A DNA stretch of 64,000 nt from Methylopila henanensis (GTDB taxonomy: Bacteria > Pseudomonadota > Alphaproteobacteria > Rhizobiales > Methylopilaceae): the NCBI RefSeq assembly GCF_042681025.1, contig NZ_JBHUER010000009.1, positions 46,604-110,603 of the forward strand, in the 5' to 3' direction. The notes below the pieces were generated by a model. The model worked only from the letters and a program-made list of their open reading frames with translations, did no database searches and was not told where the DNA came from. A program made the position numbers and the translations under genes. Positions 36,424-45,525 of this stretch are shown here, one piece after another (the first letter of the stretch is position 1; each line of letters starts with the position of its first letter).

Positions 36424-36597
36424 CTATGCCTCGGGACAGAGGCGAATCGCGGGTCCTGCGCAGGGCTCGGGAGCCACGATGACGGCGTGGCGGCGCACGA
36501 TGTCGACCAGCCGGTCAGCGGCGGCGACAATCGCGGATTCGCAGGTGGCGAGCAGCAGAAGAAGCAGCGGCGCGGCGACCGCCGCAAACCGCTTCAC
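36424..36597 (-). CDS. 57-residue exported or lipoprotein-like small protein
   Basis: From a GTG at 36597 with a purine-rich GGAGGGGAGG site 10 bases upstream. The start VKRFAAVAAPLLLLLLATCESA is a signal peptide with a near-lipobox LATC; the mature part is about 38 residues with two further Cys (PEPCAGPAIRLCPEA). An in-frame ATG at 36654 would add a Pro/Arg-rich head and is less likely. It follows the pilus N-domain gene by 72 bp on the same strand, so a role in the Flp pilus locus is possible. No family is recognised. Confidence 0.5.
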   Translation of the reverse strand: MKRFAAVAAPLLLLLLATCESAIVAAADRLVDIVRRHAVIVAPEPCAGPAIRLCPEA

Positions 36598-36669
36598 GGC
36601 CGCGCGGCCTCCCCTCCGTGGAAGCGCCGCAGATTCGGGCGAGCCCGTCGCCATGTCGGCCCGACCGCG

Positions 36670-37140
36670 TTACTGACCGACGCCGACCGACATGCCCTGC
36701 CGCTGACTGATCTGGCCCGCGGTCGCCTCGAACGTTTCCTTGTTGTCGCCGATGGCGAGCACCGGCTCGCAGCGCGGGTTGCAGGCGAAGCTCTCGCGCT
36801 TGGTGCCGCGCTGGACCATGACCGTGTTGTTCCGGCCGCGCGCCACGCTGACGATCGTCTCGGACAGCACCTCGCCCTTGGCGTCGAGCAGCACGATGTT
36901 GGTGCTGCCGAAGCTCTTGCCGGTCACGACGATGACGCCGTTGCGCTGGGTCGTGGCGTCGGCGATCAGGGGGTTGCCGATGACGATGGTCGCGACGCCG
37001 TCCGGCGCGCGCATCAGGCTGGCGCGATCGACGGTGACGTCGAGCTGGCTCTCGGCCGCCTGCGCGGCCACCGCCGTCGCCAGCGTCGCGGCGGCGATCG
37101 CCGAGGCGCGCAGAAAATTCGTCGCAGTGCGTATGCGCAT
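36670..37140 (-). CDS. Secreted pilus-assembly N-terminal domain protein (CpaC N-domain-like)
   Basis: 156 residues with a signal peptide (about 1-28, cut near AQA-AES). The rest is the T2SS/pilus-formation N-terminal domain also found at the start of the CpaC secretin: LDVTVDRASLMRAPDGVATIVIGNPLIAD, then GVIVVTGKSFGSTNIVLLD. The secretin barrel is absent. Such stand-alone proteins occur near flp genes in Hyphomicrobiales. It is divergent from flp over the 340-bp AT-rich control region. It probably acts in the periplasm with the CpaC pore. Confidence 0.8.
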   Translation of the reverse strand: MRIRTATNFLRASAIAAATLATAVAAQAAESQLDVTVDRASLMRAPDGVATIVIGNPLIADATTQRNGVIVVTGKSFGSTNIVLLDAKGEVLSETIVSVARGRNNTVMVQRGTKRESFACNPRCEPVLAIGDNKETFEATAGQISQRQGMSVGVGQ

Positions 37141-37483
37141 GGCTTCGGTCCCCGCAGGTGATCCACGCCATTCCAGCGCAGTTTGGTGAACGAACCGCTA
37201 ACGTCCGGAACCCCGCGATGCGCGGCGGAGACGAAGCATCATGACCGCCTCCGGTTTCCACGAGGCGCGATTCCAAGACTTCAACTGTCGTTAATCATAC
37301 TGATGATCGCAATATTACTTTAACCGAGAAAAACTCCAGTTTGATTCAGTTCGTTTTCAACGGTCGGATTAACTTAATCGCAATGGGCGCGCCGGTAGGT
37401 TGAGGACGTTCCGGCGCACCGACGAACACTGAGGGGACGCGGGACTGGAGCTGTCGCAACCTTCCAGAGTTCAGGAGACTCTC
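37141..37483. promoter_or_regulatory. AT-rich divergent control region of the Flp pilus locus
   Basis: 343 bp without a gene, between the divergent pilus N-domain gene and flp. The stretch around 37280-37380 is much richer in A/T than the rest of the window and includes the perfect palindrome GATTAAcTTAATC at 37367-37379 and several TTAA words. Pilin promoters in relatives are controlled by CtrA (TTAA-N7-TTAA) and MucR; no full CtrA box is seen. A strong ribosome site AGGAG precedes flp by six bases. Confidence 0.55.
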
Positions 37484-37648
37484 ATGACCATTCTCAAGCG
37501 TTTCGCCAAGGACGAGTCCGGCGCCACCGCCATCGAGTACGGCCTCATCGCAGTCGGCATCGCCGTCGCCATCATCGTGACCGTCCAGACGGTCGGCACC
37601 AACCTGTCGGGCGCCTTCACGAAGGTCGCCACCAACCTGACCAAGTGA
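37484..37648 (+). CDS. flp: Flp-type type IVb pilin
   Basis: 54 residues, MTILKRFAKDESGATAIEYG and onward. It carries the class IVb processing site: cleavage after G13 leaves ATAIEYGLIAVGIAVAIIVTV, with the Glu at mature position 5 and the hydrophobic polymerisation helix. The C-terminal part is very short, as in Flp/PilA pilins. ATG at 37484 has AGGAG six bases upstream. It precedes the prepilin peptidase cpaA by 214 bp and is the structural subunit of the pilus assembled by the cpa/tad genes that follow. Confidence 0.95.
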   Translation: MTILKRFAKDESGATAIEYGLIAVGIAVAIIVTVQTVGTNLSGAFTKVATNLTK

Positions 37649-37862
37649 TCTAAGCCGAGACGCTCGCGTCGACGCTCCCTCCCGCAAGCGGCGGGCGCGC
37701 CAGCGGCCGTCGCCCCGGCAGGGCGATAAAGCCGCCGATCTCCGACAGCCGGGGACGGCGGTTTCGTCGTTTCAGAGGTCGGAGTTCGTCTTCTGTTAGC
37801 GCTTCGCCGGTCAGCATTGGCGCAAGCTTTCTCGAACAACGCCGGCCGCCCGGGAAGACGCC

Positions 37863-38363
37863 ATGCTCGAAACCGTCGTCGTCATCGTTCTTCCCGCCCT
37901 CGTCGTGGTCGCGGCGGTCTCCGACCTGCTCACCATGACGATCCCGAACCGGCTCGTGCTGGCGCTCGTGGCGGCGTTCGCGGCGACGGCGCCGTTCGCA
38001 GGGCTCGGCCTCCAGGACCTCGGCCTGCATCTCGCGGCCGCGGCCGCGGTGCTCGCGGTCGGGATCGCGCTGTTCATCCCCGGATGGATCGGCGGCGGCG
38101 ACGCCAAGCTCGCGGCGGCGCTCGCGCTCTGGCTCGGCTTCGCTCCGCTGCTCGAATGGCTCGTGCTGTTCGCCCTGTTCGGCGGAGCGCTCACGCTCGG
38201 CGTGATGATCTACCGCAAGTACCCGCTGCCGGCCCAGTTCGTGCGGATCGGCTGGCTCGCCAAGCTGCACCATCCCGCCTCGGGCGTTCCCTACGGCGTG
38301 GCGATCGCGGCCGGCACCCTGCTGCTGCTGCCGCAGACGCAGTGGTTCGCTCTCGTCGGCTGA
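37863..38363 (+). CDS. cpaA: A24-family prepilin peptidase
   Basis: 166 residues, mostly membrane helices. The two catalytic Asp of the aspartic prepilin peptidases are in AAVSDLLTMTIPNR (about residue 20) and GGGDAKLAAAL (about 80). It lacks the methylase domain of larger PilD proteins, as usual for CpaA/TadV. It matures the Flp prepilin. Confidence 0.94.
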   Translation: MLETVVVIVLPALVVVAAVSDLLTMTIPNRLVLALVAAFAATAPFAGLGLQDLGLHLAAAAAVLAVGIALFIPGWIGGGDAKLAAALALWLGFAPLLEWLVLFALFGGALTLGVMIYRKYPLPAQFVRIGWLAKLHHPASGVPYGVAIAAGTLLLLPQTQWFALVG

Positions 38364-38590
38364 ACGGCGCCCCCGGCCCCGTCTCGCAATACGCCGGCGA
38401 CGACTATGTCATCCGGTTCGAGGAGTCCCGCCGAGCGACAGTTGTCGAACGAACAATTGAAGCGAATAAACAACTTAACAGCGCTGCAGACTGATTGTTA
38501 ACCATGAATTGACGAATGGCTGTTTGACTGTCCCGAGAGTTCGAGGACTGCGGAAACGTGGCTTCGGAGGCGTGAAGGGGGAGCCGTTCG
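38364..38590 (+). promoter_or_regulatory. Probable promoter region of the cpaB-tadC operon
   Basis: 227 bp between cpaA and cpaB with an AT-rich core at about 38440-38520. It holds TTAACCAT at 38498-38505, which matches a CtrA half-site known from Caulobacter, and two further TTAAC words. No full CtrA dyad is evident. An independent promoter for cpaB onward would let pilin and machinery be set separately. Confidence 0.4.
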
Positions 38591-39376
38591 ATGAAGGCCG
38601 CGCGCATCGTTGTTCTGGGAATTGCGATCGTCGCAGGCATCGGGGCCGCGCTGCTCGCCGGTGGATCGAACGAACCGGCGCCCGCCGTCACGGACGTCGC
38701 GCCGCTCAAGACCGTCGAGGTGCTCGTCGCCGCCTCCGACATCCAGATGGGCGGCGTGATTCGCTCCGAGGACATGCGCTGGCAGGCCTGGCCCGAAGAG
38801 GCCGCGAGCCCGCATTTCGTGACGAAAGCCGGCGCGCCCACCGCCGCGCAAGACAATGTCGGCGCGATCGCGCGGTCGCCTTTCGTCGCCGGCGAGCCGA
38901 TCCGTCCCGACAAGCTGATCAAGGGCTCCGGCTCCGGCTACATGGCCGCGATCCTGCCCGCCGGCATGCGCGCCATCTCCGTCGAGATCTCGCCCGAAAC
39001 CGGCGCCGGCGGCTTCATCCTGCCGAACGACCGCGTCGATGTGATCCTGACCCGCCGCGTGCAGGGCGCGGGCGGACGGGACGAGACCTATTCCGAGACG
39101 ATCGCCGCGAACATCCGCGTCCTCGCCATCGACCAGGCGGTCGAGGACAAGGACGGCCAGAAGGTCGTCGTCGGCAAGACCGCGACGCTTGAGCTGACGC
39201 CGTCCCAGTCCGAGCAGCTCGCCCTCAGCCGGCAGCTCGGCACCATCGCCCTGGCGCTCCGCTCGCTGATCGACTCCAGCCCGAACGCCGCGGACGCGTC
39301 GCTCGACCCGGCGGAGAAGCGCGGCCGCGTGACCGTCGTCCGGTTCGGCGTCGCCAGCCAGGGAGCCGCCCGGTGA
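38591..39376 (+). CDS. cpaB: Flp pilus assembly protein CpaB
   Basis: 261 residues with an N-terminal membrane anchor (ARIVVLGIAIVAGIGAALLAGG) and an SAF/RcpC domain: VEVLVAASDIQMGGVIRSEDMRWQ, then MRAISVEISPETGAGGFILPNDRVDVILTRR. It is a periplasmic pilus-assembly factor. Its stop overlaps the cpaC GTG (GTGA). Confidence 0.93.
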   Translation: MKAARIVVLGIAIVAGIGAALLAGGSNEPAPAVTDVAPLKTVEVLVAASDIQMGGVIRSEDMRWQAWPEEAASPHFVTKAGAPTAAQDNVGAIARSPFVAGEPIRPDKLIKGSGSGYMAAILPAGMRAISVEISPETGAGGFILPNDRVDVILTRRVQGAGGRDETYSETIAANIRVLAIDQAVEDKDGQKVVVGKTATLELTPSQSEQLALSRQLGTIALALRSLIDSSPNAADASLDPAEKRGRVTVVRFGVASQGAAR

Positions 39377-40953
39377 CCGCGCGCCGCTCCTGGCTTCAGC
39401 ATCTCTCCTTCGCTCTTCCCGCCCCGCGCCGGACCGACCGGCCCTCGGCCAGGACTTCGACCGCCATGAGCCTACTCAGCCGCCATGACGACAATCGCCG
39501 CCCCGACGGCCTCGCGCGCAGCCTGCGGATGGCGCTTGTCGCGACCTGCGCGTTCGCGCTGGCGGCGCCCGCGCCGGCCTTCGCCGCCGACCCGACCTAT
39601 CTCGAGCAGGGCTATGGCGGGGGCGATTCCGGACATGTCGATCTCGGCATCGGCAAATCCTTCTCGGTGACCCTGCCGCGCGACGCGAAGGAAGTGTTCG
39701 TCGCCGATCCCGCCGTGGCGAACGCGGTCGTCCGCACCGCCCGCAAGGCCTATCTGATCGGCGCAGGCCCCGGCCAGACGGACGTCAAGTTCCTCGACAG
39801 CGACGGACGAGAGATCGCCTCTTACGAGGTCTCGGTCTCCCGCGACGTCGGCTCGATCCGCTCCTCGATCAACCGCTCCATCGACGGTGGCCGCGTGCGC
39901 GTCGAAGGCGTCGGCGACGGCGTGGTCGTCACCGGTTCGGTGAAGTCGGCGCAGGAGGCGCAGACCGCGATCGACATCGCGTCCGGCTACATGGCGGACC
40001 CGAAGAAGGTCGTGAACGCGCTGAAGATCGAAGGCCAGGACCAGGTCATGCTGAAGGTCAAGGTCGTCGAGATGCGCCGCGACGTGCTCAAGCAGCTCGG
40101 CTTCGACTACGCCGCCAACGGCCTCGACATCCTCGGCGTCAAGGTCGTCGGATCGACCCTCTTCCCCTTCAGCGCCTCCGGCGCGGTGCCCAGCAACCTG
40201 TTCCCCCCGATGATGGCGGGCGGCGACGCGACCGGCGTCCTGACCAACCCTGTGCTTGGCGGATTCAACCGGTCCGGCACCTTCGGCGCGCAGCTTCAGG
40301 CGCTCGAGCGCAACGGCGTCTCGCGCACCCTCGCGGAGCCGACCCTGACCGCGATCTCGGGCGAGACCGCCAAGTTCCTCGTCGGCGGCGAGTTCCCGAT
40401 CATCACCGGCGTCGACCGCGAAACCAACGCCGCCACCGTCACCTTCAAGGAGTTCGGCGTCGGCCTGAACTTCGTTCCGGTCGTGCTGTCGTCCGGCCGC
40501 ATCAACCTGAAGGTCGCGACCGAGGTCAGCGAAATCGACAGCACGACCGCGATCCAGATCAGCGGCACGTCCATCCCCGGCCTCAAGACCCGCCGCGCCG
40601 ACTCGACGCTCGAACTGCCTTCCGGCGGCTCCATCGTCCTCGCCGGCCTGATCCAGCAGAGCACGCGCCGCGCCGTGAACGGCCTGCCCGGCCTGATGAA
40701 CCTGCCGGTGCTCGGCACGTTGTTCCGCTCCAACGACTTCGTTCGCAACGAGACCGAGCTCGCGATCTTCGTGACGCCCTACCTCGCCAAGCCGACCACG
40801 CCCGCCAAGCTCGCCGCGCCGGACGCCGGCTTCGCCGAGCCCACCGACCAGTCGGCCATCCTGCTCGGTCGCCTGAACCGCCTCTACGGCGTGCCGGGCA
40901 AGATCGACCCCTCCACCGTCAGCCACCGCCGCGGCGGCTTCATCATCGACTGA
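39373..40953 (+). CDS. cpaC: Flp pilus outer-membrane secretin
   Basis: 526 residues from the GTG at 39373; ATG 39466 (MSLLSRHDDN) is an alternative that gives a more ordinary signal peptide ending AFA-ADP. N-domain VDLGIGKSFSVTLPRDAKEVFVADP, a BON-like segment, then the secretin barrel with RTLAEPTLTAISGETAKFLVGGEFPI and LPVLGTLFRSNDF. It forms the outer-membrane channel for the pilus. It is translationally coupled to cpaB. Confidence 0.93.
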   Translation: MTARRSWLQHLSFALPAPRRTDRPSARTSTAMSLLSRHDDNRRPDGLARSLRMALVATCAFALAAPAPAFAADPTYLEQGYGGGDSGHVDLGIGKSFSVTLPRDAKEVFVADPAVANAVVRTARKAYLIGAGPGQTDVKFLDSDGREIASYEVSVSRDVGSIRSSINRSIDGGRVRVEGVGDGVVVTGSVKSAQEAQTAIDIASGYMADPKKVVNALKIEGQDQVMLKVKVVEMRRDVLKQLGFDYAANGLDILGVKVVGSTLFPFSASGAVPSNLFPPMMAGGDATGVLTNPVLGGFNRSGTFGAQLQALERNGVSRTLAEPTLTAISGETAKFLVGGEFPIITGVDRETNAATVTFKEFGVGLNFVPVVLSSGRINLKVATEVSEIDSTTAIQISGTSIPGLKTRRADSTLELPSGGSIVLAGLIQQSTRRAVNGLPGLMNLPVLGTLFRSNDFVRNETELAIFVTPYLAKPTTPAKLAAPDAGFAEPTDQSAILLGRLNRLYGVPGKIDPSTVSHRRGGFIID

Positions 40954-40980
40954 GCCAGCGCGCTCCCGGAGTTCTGACCG

Positions 40981-41721
40981 ATGAAGTCCTTTCTCTCATC
41001 ATCGACGCGCGCCAGGCTCGGCGTCCTGCTCGTGGCGGCGTCCTCCGTCACGCTCGCGGGCTGCCACGGCGACCGGATCGTCGCCGACGACTACCCGCAG
41101 CAGTATGACCAGCGGCATCCGATCGTGCTGACCGAAGGCGCGGCGCGGCTCGACCTGCCCGTCGGGGCGGGCCGCGACGGGCTCACCGCGCGCCAGAAGG
41201 AGGACATCCGCGCCTTCGCGGCGGACTGGCGCAAGAACGGGCGCGGCCCGCTCGCCATGATGGTGCCCCGTGGCGGCGCAAGCGACGCAGCGGCGGCCTA
41301 TTCGGCCTCCGCGCTCCGCGCGACCCTCGCCTCGGCGGGCGTGCCGTCGACCGCGGTGCTCACGCAGCGCTACTCCGCCTCCGGCCCCGACCATCTGGCG
41401 CCCATCAAGCTCGGCTATGTGAAGCTCAAGGCCGAGGTCCCGCACCCCTGCGGCCTGTGGCCGGACGACATGGGCAACGGCGGCGGCGACTGGTACGGCG
41501 CGACCCAGAACCGCGACTACTGGAACTTCGGCTGCGCGACGCAGCAGAACCTCGCGGCGGTCGTGGCCGATCCGGAAGACCTCGCCCGCCCGCGGACGGA
41601 GACGCCGATCTACGCCGGTCGCCGCCAGACGGTGATTGAGAAGCACCGCGTCGGCGAGGTCACTTCCGCCCGCTACAAGACCGAAGGCGTCCGGGCCAGC
41701 AACACGGGAGGCGCCCAGTGA
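40981..41721 (+). CDS. cpaD: Flp pilus assembly lipoprotein CpaD
   Basis: 246 residues with a lipoprotein signal ending LAGC (Cys at about residue 28). The CpaD domain shows DDYPQQYDQRHPIVLTEG and the late NFGCATQQNLAAVVADPEDLARPR. It is thought to pilot or stabilise the CpaC secretin. Its stop overlaps the cpaE GTG. Confidence 0.92.
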   Translation: MKSFLSSSTRARLGVLLVAASSVTLAGCHGDRIVADDYPQQYDQRHPIVLTEGAARLDLPVGAGRDGLTARQKEDIRAFAADWRKNGRGPLAMMVPRGGASDAAAAYSASALRATLASAGVPSTAVLTQRYSASGPDHLAPIKLGYVKLKAEVPHPCGLWPDDMGNGGGDWYGATQNRDYWNFGCATQQNLAAVVADPEDLARPRTETPIYAGRRQTVIEKHRVGEVTSARYKTEGVRASNTGGAQ

Positions 41722-42998
41722 CCGATCGCATCTACACCGGGGACTACGCCGCGGGCGCCCGTTCCGGCGCCTCCCCCTCGGAAGTGATCGCGCCGCTGCC
41801 GCGCGTGTCGATCCAGGCCTTCTGCGAGACGCCGGAGATCGCCCGCCTCATCGAGCAGGTGACGACGGACCGCCGGATGGAGAAGGCGCACGTCAAGGTC
41901 CAGATGGGCGGCGGCCTGGCCGCCACCGAGGCCTACAAGGCCGCGCCGACGCCCAACGTCGTCGTCATCGAGGGCGACGCCCACCGCGAGCGGCTGATCG
42001 ACACGTTGCAGCGCCTCGCCGAGGTCTGCGACGCGGGCACCAAGGTGGTCGTGATCGGCCAGGTCAACGACGTGCTGCTCTACCGCGAGCTGATGCGGCA
42101 GGGCGTGAGCGACTATCTCGTCCCGCCCTTCGGCGTGGTCGATCTCGTGCGCTCGCTGTCCGAGATCTTCCGCGCCCCGGGCGCCGATCCGGTCGGCCGC
42201 ACGATCGCCTTCGTCGGCGCCAAGGGCGGCGTCGGCGCGTCGACGATCGCCCACAACGTGTCCTGGGCGATCGCGCGCCAGCTCAAGCTCGACAGCGTGG
42301 TGGTCGATCTCGACCTCGCCTTCGGCACCGCAGGCCTGAACTTCAACCAGGACCCGCCGCAGGGCGTCGCCGAGATCGTGTTCGCCCCGGACCGCCTCGA
42401 CGGCGCCCTGGTCGACCGCCTGCTGTCGAAGTGCACGGAGCAGCTCTCGCTGCTCGCCGCGCCGGCGACCCTCGACCGCGTGTACGACTTCCACGAGGAC
42501 GTGTTCGATCCGCTGCTCGACATCATGCGCTCGAACGTGCCCTGCAGCGTGCTCGACGTGCCGCACGTCTGGACCGCATGGTCGAAGCGCGCGCTGATCT
42601 CGGCCGACGAGGTCGTGATCGTGGCCTCGCCCGACCTCGCCAACCTGCGCAACGCCAAGAACCTGATCGACCTGCTCAAGGCCGCCCGTCCCAACGACGC
42701 GGCCGCCCGGCTGGTGATCAATCAGGCCGGCATGCCCAAGCGCGCCGAGATCAAGCCGAGCGACTTCTGCAAGGCGCTGGATCTCGAGGCGGCGGCGATC
42801 ATCCCCTTCGACCCGGCGCTGTTCGGCGCCGCCGCGAACAACGGCCAGATGATCGCGGAGACCGCTCCGAGCAACAAGATCAACGACATCTTCGTCGATC
42901 TCGCCAAGCGCCTCACCGGCCGTTCGGAAGCGCGCGCGGCCAAGCGCGCGTTCCTGGAGCCGCTGATGGCTCGCATGAACCGGAAGAAGGCCGGCTGA
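41718..42998 (+). CDS. cpaE: Pilus assembly ATPase CpaE, receiver-like plus MinD/ParA domain
   Basis: 426 residues from a GTG at 41718. An N-terminal receiver-like domain (about 20-140: VVVIEGD, VVVIGQVNDVLLYRELMRQGVSDYL) precedes a ParA/MinD ATPase with deviant Walker A GAKGGVGASTIA and LDLAFGTAGLNF. CpaE localises the pilus machine to the cell pole in relatives. It couples to cpaD by 4 bp. Confidence 0.93.
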   Translation: MTDRIYTGDYAAGARSGASPSEVIAPLPRVSIQAFCETPEIARLIEQVTTDRRMEKAHVKVQMGGGLAATEAYKAAPTPNVVVIEGDAHRERLIDTLQRLAEVCDAGTKVVVIGQVNDVLLYRELMRQGVSDYLVPPFGVVDLVRSLSEIFRAPGADPVGRTIAFVGAKGGVGASTIAHNVSWAIARQLKLDSVVVDLDLAFGTAGLNFNQDPPQGVAEIVFAPDRLDGALVDRLLSKCTEQLSLLAAPATLDRVYDFHEDVFDPLLDIMRSNVPCSVLDVPHVWTAWSKRALISADEVVIVASPDLANLRNAKNLIDLLKAARPNDAAARLVINQAGMPKRAEIKPSDFCKALDLEAAAIIPFDPALFGAAANNGQMIAETAPSNKINDIFVDLAKRLTGRSEARAAKRAFLEPLMARMNRKKAG

Positions 42999-43032
42999 CC
43001 TTCCGGTCGGTGCGGGAAGAGGAGCGGATCGC

Positions 43033-44508
43033 ATGTTCGGAAAACGCGGATCGCCGACGCCTTCGGGCGCCGCCGGCTTCACGCGGAACACGATCGCGGC
43101 GGGCCTCGGCGCGCCGTTGATCAACGTCGCGCCGATCGCTGCGCCGGAGCCCGAGCCACGCCCGGCGTCGCCCAGCGCCGTACCGCCTCCGGTGGCTTCC
43201 GACGGCCGCCGCAACGAAGAGTACTACCAGACGAAGAGCCGCATCTTCGGCGCCCTGATCGAGGCGATCGACCTCGCTCAGCTCGCCCGCCTCGACACCG
43301 AGAGCGCGCGCGAGGAAATCCGCGACATCGTCAACGAGATCATCGCGATCCGGAACGTGGTGATGTCGATCGCCGAGCAGGAGGAGCTGCTCGACGACAT
43401 CTGCAACGACGTCCTCGGCTACGGCCCGCTGGAGCCGCTGCTCGCCCGCGACGACATCGCGGACATCATGGTCAACGGCGCCGACCGCACCTACATCGAA
43501 GTCGCCGGCAAGGTGCAGGCGACGGCGGTGCGCTTCCGCGACAACGCCCAGCTCCTGAACATCTGCCAGCGCATCGTCAGCCAGGTCGGCCGCCGCGTCG
43601 ACGAAAGCTCGCCGATCTGCGACGCGCGTCTCCCGGACGGCTCCCGCGTCAACGTGATCGCGCCGCCGCTCGCGCTCGACGGCCCGACGCTCACGATCCG
43701 GAAGTTCAAGAAGGACAAGCTGACGCTCGACCAGCTCGTGCGCTTCGGCTCGATCAGCCCGGAAGGCGCCGAGATCCTCAAGATCATCGGCCGCGTCCGC
43801 TGCAACGTCCTGATCTCGGGCGGCACGGGGTCGGGCAAGACCACGCTGCTCAACTGCCTCACGCGCTACATCGACGAGGACGAGCGCATCATCACCTGCG
43901 AGGACGCCGCCGAGCTCCAGCTCCAGCAGCCGCATGTGGTGCGCCTCGAGACCCGCCCGCCGAACCTCGAAGGCGAAGGCCAGGTCACGATGCGCGACCT
44001 CGTCAAGAACTGCCTGCGCATGCGTCCCGAGCGGATCATCGTGGGCGAGGTGCGCGGACCCGAGGCCTTCGACCTGCTGCAGGCCATGAACACCGGCCAT
44101 GACGGCTCGATGGGGACGCTGCACGCCAACTCGCCGCGCGAAGCCCTGTCGCGTCTCGAATCCATGATCACCATGGGCGGCTTCACGCTGCCGTCCAAGA
44201 CGATCAAGGAGATGATCTGCACCTCGGTCGACGTCATCGTCCAGGCGTCGCGCCTGCGCGACGGCTCGCGCCGCATCACCCACGTGACCGAGGTGATGGG
44301 CATGGAAGGCGACGTGGTGATCACGCAGGACATCCTGCTCTACGACATCCTCGGCGAGGACGCGAACAAGCGCCTGATCGGCCGGCACCGCTCCACCGGC
44401 ATCGGCCGGCCGCGGTTCTGGGAGCGCGCGCGCTACTTCGGCGAGGAGAACCGCCTCGCCGCCGCGATCGACGCGATGGACGTCGACACCCCCACCCGGG
44501 TCGCCTAA
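43033..44508 (+). CDS. cpaF: Pilus assembly ATPase CpaF/TadA
   Basis: 491 residues. Secretion-type ATPase with Walker A GGTGSGKTT, Asp box EDAAELQL, Walker B RIIVGEVRGPEAFDLLQAMNTGHDGS and His-box TLHANSPREAL. An N-terminal region of about 90 disordered residues and the N-domain (YGPLEPLLARDDIADIMVNG) come first. It powers extension and retraction of the Flp pilus at the inner face of the membrane. Confidence 0.95.
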   Translation: MFGKRGSPTPSGAAGFTRNTIAAGLGAPLINVAPIAAPEPEPRPASPSAVPPPVASDGRRNEEYYQTKSRIFGALIEAIDLAQLARLDTESAREEIRDIVNEIIAIRNVVMSIAEQEELLDDICNDVLGYGPLEPLLARDDIADIMVNGADRTYIEVAGKVQATAVRFRDNAQLLNICQRIVSQVGRRVDESSPICDARLPDGSRVNVIAPPLALDGPTLTIRKFKKDKLTLDQLVRFGSISPEGAEILKIIGRVRCNVLISGGTGSGKTTLLNCLTRYIDEDERIITCEDAAELQLQQPHVVRLETRPPNLEGEGQVTMRDLVKNCLRMRPERIIVGEVRGPEAFDLLQAMNTGHDGSMGTLHANSPREALSRLESMITMGGFTLPSKTIKEMICTSVDVIVQASRLRDGSRRITHVTEVMGMEGDVVITQDILLYDILGEDANKRLIGRHRSTGIGRPRFWERARYFGEENRLAAAIDAMDVDTPTRVA

Positions 44509-44528
44509 CCCACGGATCGGCCGCACAG

Positions 44529-45506
44529 ATGGATATGGAGCGCCTGCCCGTCATCCTCCTCGCCGCCGTCGCGGCGGGCGGAGCGGCCTATGCCCTGATC
44601 TACCCGTTCCTGTCGGGCGAGAAGCGCCTCGAGCAGCGGCAGCGCGCGTTCGGCGGCGTCGACCGCCGCCGAACGGCGACCGAAGCCGCGGCGGAGAGCC
44701 TGCGGCGCGGACAGGTCGCGGACAGCCTGAAGGCGCTCGACGAGCGCCAGAAGCGCATCAACCGCCCCAACCTGAAGATGCGCATCGATCAGGCCGGGCT
44801 GAACTGGACGAAGAAGCAGTTCTATCTCCTCAGCCTGGGCCTCGCGGTTGGGCTCGGGTTCGCCGCGCTCGCCGGAACCGGCGAACCGCTCGCGGGCCTC
44901 GCCGGCGCCTTCGTCGGCGGCCTTGGGCTCCCGCGCTGGATCCTCACCTTCCTCAAGAAGCGCCGGATCGCCCGCTTCCTGCTCGAGCTTCCCAACGCCG
45001 TCGAGGTGATCCTGCGCGGCCTGAAAGCCGGCCTCCCGCTCGGCGACTGCATCCGCATCGTCGCGAACGAGACCCAGGAGCCGGTCAAGGGCGAGTTCCG
45101 CTCCATCGTGGAGGCGCAGACCGTCGGCATCCCGCTGGCCGAAGCCGTGGGCAAGCTCTACGAGCGCATGCCGGTGCCCGAGGCGAACTTCTTCGGCATC
45201 GTCATCGCGATCCAGTCGAAGTCCGGCGGCAGCCTTTCGGACGCGCTCGGCAACCTCGCGCGCGTGCTGCGCGACCGCAAGAAGATGAAGGCCAAGATCC
45301 AGGCGATGAGCATGGAGGCGAAAGCCTCGGCCGCCATCATCGGCTCGCTGCCGATCATCACCGTCATGATCATCGCCGTGCTCAACCCGAGCTACATGAA
45401 CCTGATGTGGACCACCGACCTCGGCCGCGTGATGCTCGTCGGCTCGGGCGTGCTGATGCTTACGGGCGTCCTGATCATGCGGAAGATGATCAACTTCGAT
45501 TTCTGA
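44529..45506 (+). CDS. tadB: Tad inner-membrane platform protein TadB
   Basis: 325 residues, type II secretion F-domain protein with membrane helices at the N-terminus, about 95-125 and the C-terminus. Core: LPNAVEVILRGLKAGLPLGDCIRIVANE and SGGSLSDALGNLARVLRDRKKMKAKIQAMSMEAKASAAIIGSLP. With TadC it forms the platform that couples CpaF to the growing pilus. Confidence 0.93.
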   Translation: MDMERLPVILLAAVAAGGAAYALIYPFLSGEKRLEQRQRAFGGVDRRRTATEAAAESLRRGQVADSLKALDERQKRINRPNLKMRIDQAGLNWTKKQFYLLSLGLAVGLGFAALAGTGEPLAGLAGAFVGGLGLPRWILTFLKKRRIARFLLELPNAVEVILRGLKAGLPLGDCIRIVANETQEPVKGEFRSIVEAQTVGIPLAEAVGKLYERMPVPEANFFGIVIAIQSKSGGSLSDALGNLARVLRDRKKMKAKIQAMSMEAKASAAIIGSLPIITVMIIAVLNPSYMNLMWTTDLGRVMLVGSGVLMLTGVLIMRKMINFDF

Positions 45507-45525
45507 AGACCACGGGGAACGTCGG

